Below are positions 23,571-36,558 of a stretch of 64,000 nt of DNA, in pieces; within the stretch, counting starts at the first letter, position 1, and every line of letters begins with the position of its first letter. A program made the translations under genes and the position numbers. The stretch lies in the NCBI RefSeq assembly GCF_000189635.1, contig NW_002476354.1:29102-93101 (forward strand), read 5' to 3'. The stretch comes from Tetrahymena thermophila SB210 (taxonomy: Eukaryota > Ciliophora > Oligohymenophorea > Hymenostomatida > Tetrahymenidae). The notes under the pieces are model-generated. The model searched no databases. It was not told where the DNA came from and saw only the letters and a list, made by a program, of their open reading frames with translations.

Positions 23571-25110
23571 ATGGAACAGGAAAATAGAATAAATTTTAGT
23601 ATTTAAAACTTAAGCGATGATATCTTAATGGATATTTTTAGGTTTCTTACAATTAAAGATATAGCATTAATTTAGTTGATAAACAAAGAGTGGAAAAAGT
23701 GTACAGAAAAGCCATTTTTGTGGCGTAGAATTAAATATGATTTTTAAGAACATGAAATTTAAGATAAGAAACTATATATTAGATGGATAATAGAAAAAAT
23801 TAATATTTATGATGTAGAATAGTTAATCATTAATGATCCCAACTGCCATTTGACATTTTAAGATATTTATTAAATCCTAACAAAAAACTTTAATTCATTG
23901 TAAGATCTTGAGTTATCTATTTATAATCTTAACGAATCATAAGCAAACATCATTAGTCTTTTGATTGTCAAGAATTGTCCTAATTTAAGATCGTTTACAA
24001 CTTATGGCTGTTTCGCTATGGATTAGTTTATAGAGCACTTTTAATTACTTAATAAACTAGATTCTTTATCTATTATGTGTAGTGATAATTCCTTCACAGG
24101 TAGGTATTTGAAAACTTTGCCTCCTTTAAAAAAAGTAATATTATTAACTCCTAAAAAAGGAAAAATTAAATATTTAATAAATTATTTTCAAATTCAGTTA
24201 ATAGATTCATATAAATTGAATAAAAATATTTATTTGAAAAATATTAAAAATATTTTTTATTTAAATTTATTTAATTATTATATTTTAATTTTAGTTATTT
24301 TTAAGACCATACCTGATAGAGTATAGTAATATATTAGAAGTCATTAGAAAAGGGAAAAATACATTAGAAGAATTAGCTATCGACACTGAGTAGATGGATG
24401 ATGATTAGATTATCAAATTGTTTAATGAGTTAAACAAAACTAAAATTTAGTCGCTATTACTCAATTACTGTGAGTATTTTTAAGATGAAGTCTTTAATTA
24501 TTTGAGATAATTCACTCAATTAAAAAGATTAAAGTTTTATAAAGCCAACGAAGTAACCTAAGAAGGTTATTTTAATTGCTTCCAAAATTTTGCAAGCACA
24601 TCATTGATCCACTTGAATTTGAAAGAATGTAATGAGTTAGATGATGAAGGCTTGATAAGCATTTTGTCTAAAAGTACTCAGTTAGAATGTTTAAAATTGG
24701 CTTGGCAGAAAAATGTTACTTCAGAATCAATCAGATACCTTTTTTCTAATTGCTTTAACCTATAAACTTGCGTCTTGATAGGAATTAAATCATTAGATGC
24801 TAGAGGATTTCCAGCTATTCAAGAACTATAATAATACTTTGAAGTTTAAAAATATGGCGAATTAAAAAGAAATAATTAATATCAAGACGATTACAATAAT
24901 GATTGCATAAATAACCGAGCATATACTTCTATTGACATCTAAAATTATTTCTCAAAACCAATAGGCAAAACCTCTATCATAAAATATTATCAAAAGCTAA
25001 GATTTATAGATTGTACCAAGTCTGACATGGTTCCAGATTAAATATTATAGATTTTACATTTATTTAAACCATATCTGGTAGCTCGTAATTATTATAGTGA
25101 AGAAATGTGA
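23571..25110 (+). CDS. F-box and leucine-rich-repeat protein
   Basis: Probable substrate receptor of an SCF (Skp1-cullin) ubiquitin ligase. Exons 23571-24134 and 24295-25110 (TGA at 25108), 459 residues. Residues ~5-50 match an F-box: IQNLSDDILMDIFRFL, then a Leu/Ile-rich stretch and KEWKKCTEKPFLWRRI. The rest is an LRR region of the AMN1/FBXL kind, for example LIHLNLKECNELDDEGLISI and LECLKLAWQKNVTSESIRYL. The 160-nt intron (phase 0) was placed because the frame before it ends in low-complexity sequence and only this acceptor gives an open frame onward. The class is unlike the 90-nt-exon LRR genes: the exons are long. The target is unknown. Confidence 0.85.
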
Positions 25111-25759
25111 TTGATAAAATTTTTATTATTTATTTTAAATTTTCAAAAAAAATAATTCTTTTTTTCTTTTCAGTTAAAAAATGAAAAAAATATTTTAATA
25201 ATAATAAAAATTTTATAATGATTTCAAAAATTACTCTTAATATTATTGTTAAATGAAACAATATAATAAATTAATAAAGATACAATATTAATAATCATGG
25301 ATATTTTAAAAAGAGAAGACACTCAGACACACTAATTTTAGCAAAATAAATGAATGAATATATATATAATAAATAGAATGCTTCTTTATTTGTTAATAAA
25401 AATAATAATGTTATCAAACAAACACTCAAAGTAATATATATTAAGTGAAAAATGAATGAAAAATATGTTTGTTTGTTTATTTATTTATCAAAAAAAAAGG
25501 TTAAAGCTAAATAAATAGATAATTAATGAGTACTAAACATTATTTATATTCTTATTTGACCCTCTTTAATTAATACTTAGATATTATTTAGCGAGTGTCT
25601 CTAATAATAAAAAAATATTTACTTTTTGAATTTAGCTTTAAGATATTTATAATTAATAAGTATTAACAAATAAATAAATTAATTAATTAATTTATAAACT
25701 AACTAACTAATTTCAATTCATAGATAAATAGATAACCATTTTTAGATTTTTCTTAGCAA
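25111..25759. other. Intergenic with simple repeats
   Basis: AT-rich spacer with short TTTG/ATTT-type runs; probably the nucleoporin promoter. No gene seen. Confidence 0.6.
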
Positions 25760-27631
25760 ATGTTCAATTAATAACAAGGATAAGCAAATGGCGGTGGCTT
25801 ATTTGGTGGTGCTTAGAATAAAACAACCAATCCTGTATTAGGAGGTGGATAAGGCGGTGGTCTTTTTACTGGTGCAACTGCAAATTAACCAACTATTGGT
25901 ACAGGAGCAACTACTGGAGCTGCTGCTGGAGGAGGAATATTCTAAAATAAGACTAATACACCATCAACATCTTTATTTAATGGAGGAGCTACCGGAACAG
26001 GATTAACTATTGGATAAAATTAATAAGCCCCTACAAATACAAATCCAACTAATCCTCCTACTGTTGGTGGTGGACTTTTCGCTTAAAATAATCAAAATCC
26101 TAGTACAGCAGGAAACTAAACAGGAATTTTTGGAAATAAAACTAACATTTTAAATCCAGGAGCTACTGGTACTACTGCTACTACTACTACAGGAACACTT
26201 TTAGGAAATCCTAGCACTACTGCAGCTACCACCACAGCTGTGACAGGTAAAAAACTATTACAAATATCATAATTTATATTAGAAAAACAGCCAATATTAA
26301 AAAATGTGGTATTAATTAATTAATTAATAGATTAATAATTAAAGTTTAAGAAATAGATCAATAAATGAAAGAAATAATAAATATGACAAATGATTATTAA
26401 AATAATTATAAAATAAATATAAATATATAGGTACTAATGCCCAACCCGGTTAGTAAAACAACGCTTAATAGCCAGCTAACAATATTGATGTCTCACTTAG
26501 TAAATAATTCATTTTCGATTAAGTAGAGTAATTACAATAATAGTAATTTTTATTTTAAAATATTAGCAAATGAGAAACTTAATCCTTTAGTTTAAAAATG
26601 GAAAAGAAAAATTTAAAGCTAATCAGAAAATCTTTTGTAAATATATACATCGTTGGGAGAAAGTTTAACTTAAATAGAACAATGCTCTAAATATGTAAAA
26701 TTTTATACTTTTACACCTTCGCATATTAATATTCATATACAGCTATTTCACTCAGTAGACAGTTTATATAAACAGATGATTTATCTTAAATATTTTATAT
26801 AATTTAACTTGACTGCTATCTATCTATCTAGCTACCTAATTAAATAACTAACAAACTAACTCACTATAAAAAAATTATTCTATCTTTAAGAGAATAGGAT
26901 TATCAACTAAAATAAAATAAATTAAAATATCTTTGATTTAAGCTGTTTATATTGACTGACTGACTGACTGATTGAGTTGTTTGATGGATCTAATTTAAAA
27001 TATATGTTTTCTGAGAATGAGAAAAAAATAAGAAATAGCTAATTTTATTGTCTAAAATATTTTTTTGAACTATAAAATAGTATGAAAATCTTGCTTAAAT
27101 TAGCCAAGGATTAAATGGATAATTTGATTAAATTAATGTAGAAGTGAAGAATATCGAATAATATTAGGTATTATAAAAGCACAATTTACTTTAAAAATGA
27201 AAATTGATTTTATTTTTAAAAACAGACTCAAATAGAATCCCATCTCGATATAATTAGATCTAAATTAATTAAGCAATTAGAGCTTTAGGGCGATTCTGAA
27301 TCAAATGCCTTCAAATAGCCTATTGGTGAAAAAATTTAAGCTATTGACTTTGGTCTTGCACAAATAGAGAAAAATGTTAATTAACTTATTGACGAAATAA
27401 ATCCTTAAAAAGAATAAACACAAGACAGTAAAAAAACAATTTAAGAGAGTCTTAATTCTTACTATTAAATTTTAGAAAAGCTTGAATATGATACTGTAAG
27501 TTTTTTTCATACATTCATTCATACCTTCATAGATTTATTTAGATATTTATTCTAAACTTTTTTTATATAAATAGATAAACCTCTAATTTAAGCTTTAATC
27601 TGTAGCAGAAAAAGTTGCAGACTAAATTTGA
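25760..27631 (+). CDS. NUP62: FG-repeat nucleoporin of the Nup62/Nsp1 type
   Basis: Central-channel subunit of the nuclear pore complex: FG repeats bind transport receptors and the coiled coil anchors it with its Nup54/Nup58-type partners. Six exons: 25760-26246, 26431-26499, 26567-26694, 27081-27167, 27226-27495 and 27575-27631 (TGA), 365 residues. The first ~165 residues are Gly/Thr/Asn/Gln-rich with hydrophobic FG-like sites GGLFGG, GGLFTG, GGIFQ, SLFNGG, GGLFAQ and GIFGN. The C-terminal ~190 residues are helical, starting NEKLNPLVQKWKRKIQSQ, where the W matches the usual start of the Nsp1_C coiled coil, and ending QILEKLEYDTINLQ and KLQSVAEKVADQI. All six exons were fixed by phase: the 67-nt intron 26500-26566 is the only one that joins the FG part to the coiled coil. 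Shorter than animal Nup62. A Nup54-like identity is the main alternative. Confidence 0.75.
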
Positions 27632-28163
27632 TTGTTGTGATTTTAATTTTTATAAGATTTTAAATTATAATGGTCATGGATTAAAATAATAAAGTAACTA
27701 ACTAACTAATAAATAAATAAGTAATTAGATATTTGTTTTGTATATATATAAATATAATAGTAAATAGCATCTTCAAGTCACTCAATTGCCTTAAAATTTC
27801 CAATTTATGTTTAGCTATGAGTTAGCATTTATTTTTTTATGAAATGATAATCTGAATAAATTTATGTATATATTTTAAAACTTAATATATTTATATTAAT
27901 GGATATTTTCTTATCAATCATCATATTCTTTTGAAGAAAATTATTTTATATTTTATAAATTCAATTAAAATGCAAATAAATTAAGAGAGATGCTAAATAT
28001 TATAAAAATATTAATAATTATATATTCTAGATGCCTTATGTTTATCTATTTATTTATTTTTTAGTTAATAAATTTGGTGTAAGAAGACTAACTCGAGCAT
28101 ATATTAGTATATTTTTAGATAAATACGATCAAAAACCAAAAACTCTTATATTCAAAACTATTT
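27632..28163. other. Intergenic
   Basis: AT-rich; no gene seen. Confidence 0.6.
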
Positions 28164-31007
28164 ATGGAAGATTTTGAATATAGATAGAAGTAGTTTTTAT
28201 AAAAAAAAATTGATCATCAGGCTTATATTTAAGATAAGTAAAATGATTAGCTGAAGTAATAATAAGAAATATAAAATAGTTAAGTTCATTAAAATTAGAA
28301 GTAAATCGACTAGAGTCATGATTATGATTCTTAAAACCCATGCATTTTTTTTAGAATAAATTATCATATCAGGAAATACATTTTAGGATTTATAACTTTT
28401 AAGTAGCTGAAAAGAATGCTTTACATAAACAAGCAACTTAATTAAGATATTTTAAGCTATTTTAGGACTCATCTGAGAGAATTACATGTTAATGATACTC
28501 TTAGATTTGAAATGGATGGCTATAAGGTCTTTTTCTAAAATTATGGATAAAACATAAAAAAAATTAGCATATTTTGTTAGGGTTTAGATTATAAAGAGCT
28601 ATTTAATTCGTTGCCTGATAGTAGAATAGAAGGCGTTAAATTAATAATGTGTCCAAGTTATTGGCTACAGTAAAGATCATTTTATAGACTTCTTAAACTG
28701 AAATTAAGCAAGTCGCTTGTTAGTATTCAAATTTAAGTGTATATGTAAGTTAATAATAATATAATTTAGCAAGAAGAAGTATTCCAAAGTACTTCTTAAA
28801 ATTAACAACTAAGCCTAATCTAATGTAAAAGCAATTCTTCTTCTTTGTAATAAAAACCAGTGACATTAGAGTTTCTAAACTCCTTTTGGAGCTGTTTTAA
28901 AGTTTTAAAGAAAATATCTATGAAGGAAGTTTAGACATTTTTAGACCTGACAAATGACTATAATCTTTTACTTCAAAGTATATTCACCACTCCAACCTTA
29001 AATTTAACAGTATTGAAAATACAAAATATGCTGATTCCTTTTTAACTGCTCTAATTAGTACAGCAATAATAAAATTAAAATCAATAATAATAAAATAATA
29101 ATTTCCTATTGAACCCTTAGTATTCTTTATAGATTTAAAATAATAATAATAATAATCAGCAATAAATTTAGTAAAACTATCATTCTCTTCCTATTGCTAG
29201 TTAATTGAACTCTTTGATTCCCTCACCTTCTATATTTTAAATGAGTCCTTCTTAGCCATAATAAAATGGTAGTTAAAATAACTAAACTAATTTATAGCAA
29301 ATCTAATAATTAATCTAATAAAGGTAATAACTTAACTAACAAAATGAAGATTACATATTGTCTGAAGAATAAGCAAACGACATTCAAAATTAAATTTAGT
29401 AAATAGATTAATAAATAGCAAACTTACAACAGAATTAAATAATGAATGTATAAGGTAACAATACAAACACGAATAACTAATCCTTAATATAAGTCCTGTA
29501 ATTAAATAATTTATTATATAATAACAATGAAATTTTTTCAGATATAGAGGACACATTAAGTTACAAAGAAAGCTAATTATTTCAGAATTAAACTCTCAAT
29601 AAATTTAAAAAGTTATAAAAATTTAAGATATCGAGCACTAGAAACTCAATTCGGTTTTTAGGTATTAATGATCACACTTTAGAAACCTTAATAAAACTGA
29701 TTCCAAAATCTTTGTCTTGCTTAGAAATTGTTGATTACCAGAACGAATCTAATTTAGCTCTAAGAGAAAAGTCTTTTTCAGAAAAAATCTTTGTTTAGTT
29801 CATAGAGCACTTTAATAACCTCTCTCAGTTAAGCATAAATTGTTACAAGACAAGACAACAAATTCCTATTTTTGCTTTTCTTCATATGGAATAAATTTAT
29901 AATAACTTGACATCATTAGGGTTAGCAAGCTGTAATGGAATTAATAAAGAAATATTGAGTTCACTTATATCTAAAAATTGCTCATAACTTCAAGAATTAT
30001 GCATGGATTATACTTAACTCGAGGGAGCTTTAGAAACAATAGCATAATCATAAACAGCTCAATTAAAGAGAATATCTATTAATTATTGTAAAAGAATAAC
30101 AAAAGAGGAAATTATTACTTTTTGTAATAGCTAGACATAATTGGAATATGTTTCTTTCAAATAAATTAAATGTTTTACCAAAAAGGCACTTGTTCCCTTA
30201 GTTAATAATAATTACAAAACCTTAAAAAGTGTAATCCTTGAAGGAAATAAAATAGATAATACTCATATTGCTTTTCTTCTACGTTACTGCAGGTACTTAA
30301 TTTATTATAATTTTTTTATTCATAAATCAAATAATATTTCATAATTTCTCATATTTCTTTTTAATAATTTTGATCACATTTTAGGAAATATTTATTTTTA
30401 TCTACGAAAATATCTATTTATAATTTAAATTTTTTAGTTCGTTATTAATAAAGATTAAACCTGCATACTTAAATTAATGAATTTATTTTTTTACATATAC
30501 AATAGGAATATATAATCTTTATGCTTAAGAAAGATGGATAGAGTAGATGCAAACTTTTCAAATTAATTATTTCATGTAATTATGTAGTTTGCAAAAACAG
30601 AAAACTATAACGAGAAGCATGAGAAATTAACTTATTTAGATATTTCTTTTAACTAAACATTTAATGATGAATCAATATCCTGTATAAGTTAATTGTTTCC
30701 GAATCTGTATACATTTATCTTAGATCAGTGCTCAATACGCTCTCTTACTTCTCTTTTACCACTCAAATATAGTATAAACTCACTAAATCTTTCATCAAAC
30801 TTGATAATTATTAAATCAGAGTAAGACTTTGAAGCATTTTGCAAAACATTATCAGAATTTTACTACTTAAATACTATTTTTATTGAAATCCCTAATATCG
30901 ATAGATTTCTTAAGCATTCTAATTTTGTATGGAATACTAAACCTATAATAATAAAAGAATCTTTTAATATGTGTTGCTATCCAATAACTCGCAATACAAA
31001 GTTTTGA
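28164..31007 (+). CDS. Large LRR protein with Gln/Asn-rich insert, possibly F-box-like
   Basis: Exons 28164-30292 and 30506-31007 (TGA at 31005), 876 residues. The start is the first ATG of a frame open for over 2 kb. Residues ~1-60 are Gln-rich. Around 65-100 comes YILGFITFKQLKRMLYI, which looks like a degenerate F-box. A low-complexity Gln/Asn tract follows in the middle (about 29050-29520). From about 29600 the protein is an LRR array, for example NLTSLGLASCNGINKEILSS, LKRISINYCKRITKEEIITF and LTYLDISFNQTFNDESI. The 213-nt intron is phase 2 (TGC AG / G AAT). The LRRs are of the Cys-containing FBXL type. It is the second such gene near the F-box/LRR gene at 23571; both may be adaptors of ubiquitin ligases, but this is inferred. 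Confidence 0.8.
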
Positions 31008-31508
31008 GTATATTAAAAATAAAACTAATATTCATAAATATTTTATGTATAATAATTTTCTTCGAGTTTTTCTAAATCAAACTTCAATCAATTTCATAAT
31101 GAAATATTAAAATATATTTAAACTAATTTTTTATATTTCAAATGATGAATTTTGTTTGTAGATTTCATTTTAAAATTATTTAAAAATTAAATTTTATTAT
31201 AAAGTAAAATTGGAAATTAATAATAATCCTCATAAGAAGATTACTTTTGAAATAATATTAGAAAAAGTTGTTTAAAAAAGTAGATAGACACAATTAATTA
31301 TATTTTTAATTTATTTAATGTGATCTATATTTATTTGTTTAAATTAATTAAAATTATGGAGAAATCATTATCTGCAAACATCAAAAAAATAAATTATTAA
31401 TAAATAGTGAATCATAAAATTTATAAAGAAATTGCAATTAAATTAGTCAACAAGAGGAGATTTAGAAAGGATCTATTTATAGATGAATTCTTTAATGATT
31501 ATATCTAA
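31008..31508. other. Intergenic
   Basis: AT-rich spacer before the first tRNA-Lys; no gene seen. Confidence 0.6.
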
Positions 31509-31581
31509 ACCCGTCTAGCTCAGTCGGTAGAGCGCCAGCCTTTTAAGCTGGTGGTCGAGGGTTCGAGCCCCTCGGTGGGTG
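31509..31581 (+). tRNA. tRNA-Lys(UUU): tRNA-Lys (anticodon UUU), copy 1
   Basis: 73 nt with a complete cloverleaf. Acceptor arms ACCCGTC / GGTGGGT (with G-T pairs), D arm in GCTCAGTCGGTAGAGC, anticodon stem CCAGC / GCTGG with loop CTTTTAA giving anticodon UUU, T arm GAGGG TTCGAGC CCCTC, discriminator G. No intron. Internal A and B boxes are intact, and T7 follows for pol III termination. Confidence 0.98.
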
Positions 31582-31582
31582 A

Positions 31583-31589
31583 TTTTTTT
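31583..31589 (+). terminator. Pol III T-run terminator
   Basis: Seven T, one base after the tRNA-Lys copy 1 discriminator. Confidence 0.8.
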
Positions 31590-32885
31590 ATATATTTGAA
31601 TAAAGAGCTTTTAAATGAATATATTTTTAAAAAGAAAGAACAGTTTTACAGTAGATTTATCACCTTATTTAAATATTTTGTTTATCATTTTTTATACAAT
31701 TTTTTTTGAATAAAAAGAATTAAATATTTATGTCCTGAAATGAGCTCACCATAAAATCAAAAAGCGTGCAATTAATTAATTTAAGCTGATAATTTTATAT
31801 TTTTGATTAATCTACATTCACTTTTTTATATAGCATTTAATGTGATAAAATATATTAATTATACTAAATTTAATCTGCCAAAGTACTAAATCAATTTAAA
31901 ATTATCATTATTATTTTATGATTCTCAAATTTTATTTTTAAATTTTTTTACATTTTTTAATAATTTTTAAGATGAGAAAAATTAAAATTTTAGAAGGATT
32001 ATACTGAGCTATTTGTAATACTAACTATATAATATATAATAAATAAATAAATATAAAATTTAGTGTTAAAAATGGAGTATTTTATAAATCTAATGTATTC
32101 ATGCAATTATTTTCTAATTAATGATAATATGTTTTTATTATTTAAAATATATATTTTGCAATTACATACTAAAAGAAATAAGTAAATACAAAACTGGCAT
32201 ATTTATTTTGAATTAATAATATTTAATAACTAATAATAAATTGTGTATATTAATACATTAACAATAATGAATTTAATAAAATTAAATCAAATTTATAATT
32301 AAAGTATTCAAACTACTTTTACAAAATATTCTATCAAAAGAACTTTTTTAAGAAGAAAAGAAATATTTATTTAGTAATTAATTATCTTTGGTTTTTAATG
32401 AAAGAATAAAATAAGGTAAAACTTAAATAGAAATTTGATAGTTGTGCTATCTTATTTACAATATTTAGGTCTTTTAAATGTTTAATAAATTGAATAGACA
32501 ACTTTTACTTACTAATATTTACATAAAATATTCTGTTTGATAAACAAAGTAATTAAAAAAGAGTTTTTATGTAGTTTTCTCAAGTGAATAGTGAATAGAT
32601 AAATAAATAAAAAATATAAATCTACGAAAGAACTAATTTTTTTTTTCTAATTAATGTATAAAATAAAATTGATTGTTTTTTAAATTTATAAACACTTACT
32701 TACTTACAATCGTTCAAAAATATTTAATTATTTTTATTTAATTAGCTTTGATAAATACGCAAATTTTTAATAGAAAAGTCTTAATATTGATTCATTAAGA
32801 TAAAAAATAAGAGAAACAATTATAAATTATTATAATTCAATTAAACTAATTACTTCTACGGATTTATTATATTCTTTATCACTAA
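31590..32885. other. Intergenic between the two tRNA-Lys genes
   Basis: AT-rich, no gene seen. Apart from the tRNA itself there is little similarity to the sequence around either copy. Confidence 0.6.
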
Positions 32886-32958
32886 ACCCGTCTAGCTCAG
32901 TCGGTAGAGCGCCAGCCTTTTAAGCTGGTGGTCGAGGGTTCGAGCCCCTCGGTGGGTG
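32886..32958 (+). tRNA. tRNA-Lys(UUU): tRNA-Lys (anticodon UUU), copy 2
   Basis: Identical over all 73 nt to copy 1 at 31509, including the base before it. The flanks differ apart from a short upstream TA-rich match. Both copies should be active. Confidence 0.98.
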
Positions 32959-32959
32959 A

Positions 32960-32967
32960 TTTTTTTT
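32960..32967 (+). terminator. Pol III T-run terminator
   Basis: Eight T, one base after the tRNA-Lys copy 2 discriminator. Confidence 0.8.
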
Positions 32968-35052
32968 AATTTTAGAATTATACATGATGTATATACTAGT
33001 AAATGTTTTTATTTGCAAATATCGCAAATTAAAGTGTTAGCAACATACCATTAAAAATAATTAGTTTTGTTTGCTTGATTATTTGTTGTTTTTACTTAAG
33101 ACTGATTTATTCAATAATGATTTATGAGTTGATTGGCTAATCTAATCTAATCTTATTATTATTACTTTATTGAATTGTGAATTTACTAAATAGAGTGGGG
33201 ATTTGTTGTCAAACGCAATTAAATTAAATCTTAGGAAATTATTAATAATCAAAGCTGCTTTAGATGCTTCCCACTAGAAGTATTTCATAAAATTTTAGAA
33301 GGTTTTTAATTAAGCGTTAGCTATTTTTAGATTGTATATTGAAATAGAGACTTAGCGAAGCTAAATATACAAAAAGGGTGATGATATATTTACAAACTGG
33401 TTAATAAACTTTGTTAAACTTTAATAAATTAGTACAGTAATTTAAAAATAGGGTTATTAACAAACTAAATAGCTGGTTATGTAGACATAAATATTAACTT
33501 CAGTACAATTATATTTTGTTTATGTTTACTTTTATAATGACCTTTTTAATTGAATTTAGTGATTTTATATAAAAAGGAGGGAATATTTCTTCATTTAGTA
33601 ATTTAGAAAGGATAATTGGCTGAAATATAATCAGTAAGATTTGATCAGAAAATTTTGCAATTATTATTAATAATTTGTCAAATATTTCTTATTTTTTCTA
33701 GATTTTTGAATATTATATAAAAAACTTTTCTATTGCTAACTAATCTTTTTTATTTAAGCTTCCAAGTTCAAAATATTTATTGATGTATTTATCAACCTAT
33801 TGATTATTATTCTATAGATAAACTTATTATCGTTACATAATTTGAGTTATTTTACTTACTTTTACTATTATGCGTTATATGGTGTTGCTGTTTTGACTCC
33901 ATTTGTTGCAAGTATGCATCAAAATACTTTTCTATCAAAATTAAACTAATAACTTTTTAGATAATTAAACCTTATGTCCAACGCTAAAAAAATGTGTTCA
34001 TTAATTGATATAAGATTAAATTTAAAAACCAGTATTGATACTAATTAATCATATTTTATTACTGACTTGAATATATAGCAGTAGAGTAATTTTAAATTTA
34101 CTGAAGTTTTAAATAATTGAAGTTGCTTTAAGGTCAAAAATAAAAATGTTTGTATACTTTTTAAATTTAGTTGTATCGTCTACCTGCATGTATGCCTGCC
34201 AACCAACTAACATATAGAAAAAATTAAAAACAAAATAAACAATTGAATTATGTCTGAAAGGTTTAAATTGAGAAAAAGTGTTTTATTAATAATAAATCAA
34301 ATTATTTCTGATCGCTAATGATAGGACTAAATTTTGATTAAAGTAATCAAAATTAGAGTGCATGTAAATAAATTCAAAAAAGAGAGTAATTAATTACCTT
34401 TATTTTGCAATCAATATCCCCTTTAATCAATTTATCAATCTTTATATATTGAAGGGCAAAATATTCTTTCATTCGTATACAATAAATTTGTTAATAAAAA
34501 AATTTAAAAATATAGTTTATTCATCATGACTTTTATTAGATATGAGTGTGAATATTGATTCTAAGATTTTGTTTGTTTGATTAAGGCATATATTTATTTT
34601 CCTAAAAAAAATTAATTGGTTTTTAATGTGAGAGGAATGGTGTTTGTAAAAAGATTTGTTGGTTTCTCAAAGTATGTTTAAGAATAAAAGAATTATCATT
34701 TCAATTAGTAATTAGAAGAATTTAAAAGAAATCAAAATACATAATTATAAACACATAAATCAATTATTATGATGAATGATTATACTAAATACTAGATAAA
34801 AAAAAGCATTTGAGACTCTCAATTTGTTTATTCAAAAGCAAGATATTTTTTGCCAATAATTTTAATATAAAATATTGTATCTATAAACAAATCAATAAAT
34901 CAACTTTCTGATAAAAAACCAAATAAACAAAAAAAAAATAAATAAAGCACCTTTGTAAAGCAGCAAAGAAAGCACATAGATTTTCATTGAAATCAGCATT
35001 AAGCAAGAACACAGATAAAAATAAAACAAATAAACAAAATTGAAGAAAACAA
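32968..35052. other. Intergenic; one doubtful open region near 33190-33620
   Basis: Mostly AT-rich. Around 33190-33620 the base composition is less extreme and TGA-free frames run for about 140 codons, but no start, splice pattern or recognisable family supports a gene. The 3' part before 35053 should hold the promoter of the vWA gene. Confidence 0.5.
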
Positions 35053-36558
35053 ATGAACCCTCTTGTTAATTTACAATCCACCTTGATTGACGGAAGCTAC
35101 TTGAAGCTTTCTTTAACATCTCCCGATTATTAGAAGAGAACTCCATTGAATTTATGTATTGTTGTCGATGTTTCAAAGAAATTTATTCAAGATATTGAAA
35201 AGTTTGCTCCTGAATTCTAGTTTTCCTTTGAAGAAGTGCTCACAAATGCATTGTAACCACTTTTAACACCATTATCTGAATAAGACACTGTTTCTATTGT
35301 TCAACTCAATACTTTCCTTAGCAGCGAGCCTAATTAGGTTAGCGAAAGCGTTTTCTGCCCAAAGGAAATGGATGAGGATAACAAAAAATTAGCTAAGGAA
35401 TTCCTGCACTCCATTAAAATTTAAAGCGAAAACAACAATACCCTTGAAAGCCTTTAGAGAGCATTTGGTCTTTTGTCTAGTTCAATAAACAATAGCAAAC
35501 AAAACCAATCTCCTGTTGTTATTTTAATTAGCGATGTAAGACAATCAAAAAAAGAGAAGAACCCCCTTGAGTCACAAAATATCATCAACTCACTTAGAGA
35601 GCTTGTGTAAAAGAATACTGTTCTCGATTAAGTCTCAATTAATATATGTGGTATTTCCGAGAATGTTGATAGCTATCTCCTCCTTGATTTGGCTAAAGAG
35701 TTCACTGGCTAATTCGTTTATTTAGATGACTTTTCTTAGCCTAACAAAATACTCTCAAATGTATTTGCTAATTTGATAACTTCTTTCAGCACAAACATTC
35801 TCCTCAGAGTAGAACTTTTGAATAACTTAACATTTGCATCAGTTAATCCAGTCTGCTAATTGATGCCTAGCACTATTAACAAAGAAAATAACTCCATAGA
35901 TATTAGTGCAGGTCCAATTCAATACGGATAGACAAGAAACATAATTTTGAAACTCTCCGAACCTCTCAACACTACCACTACTGGTATTGATGCTGTCGCT
36001 TAGGTAACTGTTACCGTCAGTCTACCAAGCAAAAATTGTGTTAAATCTGGTTAAATACAAGAAATAAAAATTGCTAATTTATAAACTGAAAAATGTTTAG
36101 ATGAATTATACAGAGCTATCTTTGTTGATTTCTTGTTCTCTAATATCAAGAAGTATGAAAATGGTATCTAGTCTTACGCAATTTCTGGTTTAAACAGACT
36201 TCTCACAACTTTAGAAAGCAATTCTGCTACCTCAACCTATATAGCTGATCTTGCTAAATTAGTCAAAACCCACTTAGACACCACCTTCTCTGATCAGAAG
36301 CTATTCCTCCAAAATAAAAACGGGTTACTGAGCCTAGCAAGAAGCCACATCTTATAATTAGAATCAGTTTCTCACCCTACTCTTGAAAAATATAGAACTA
36401 AGCTACAATAATACTTTATTAACGAAATTGAAGAAGCCCACTCAAAGCTTCCCTCACCTTCTCCCTCTCCTAAAAAGAAAAACTAAAGAGAATAAGATTC
36501 ATTTATCAAAGTTAAATAGTTTGAAATGTACGAAATGTACGAATCAACTCGTATTTGA
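35053..36558 (+). CDS. von Willebrand factor A-like domain protein
   Basis: Single exon, ATG 35053 to TGA 36556-36558, 501 residues. Residues ~25-230 resemble a vWA/integrin-I fold: first strand PLNLCIVVDVSKKF with the DxS of a MIDAS site, EQDTVSIVQLNTFL, VVILISDVRQSKKE, VSINICGISEN, and DLAKEFTGQFVYLDDF. The MIDAS is incomplete: the usual second Ser of DxSxS is Lys. A beta-rich region follows, then a helical C-terminus and a Ser/Pro-Lys patch SPSPSPKKKNQ. The family in ciliates includes secreted or cytosolic adhesion and regulatory proteins. No signal peptide or membrane segment is seen, so a cytosolic role is more likely. Codons are richer in C and G than in most neighbours, which often marks well-expressed Tetrahymena genes. 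Confidence 0.85.

Noticed and set aside
33190-33620. TGA-free plus-strand frames of about 140 codons, one with an F-box-like string (LEVFHKILEGF)
   Set aside because: No start codon context, no splice sites leading on, the F-box-like frame stops within ~60 codons, and chance open frames of this length are expected when only TGA is a stop.
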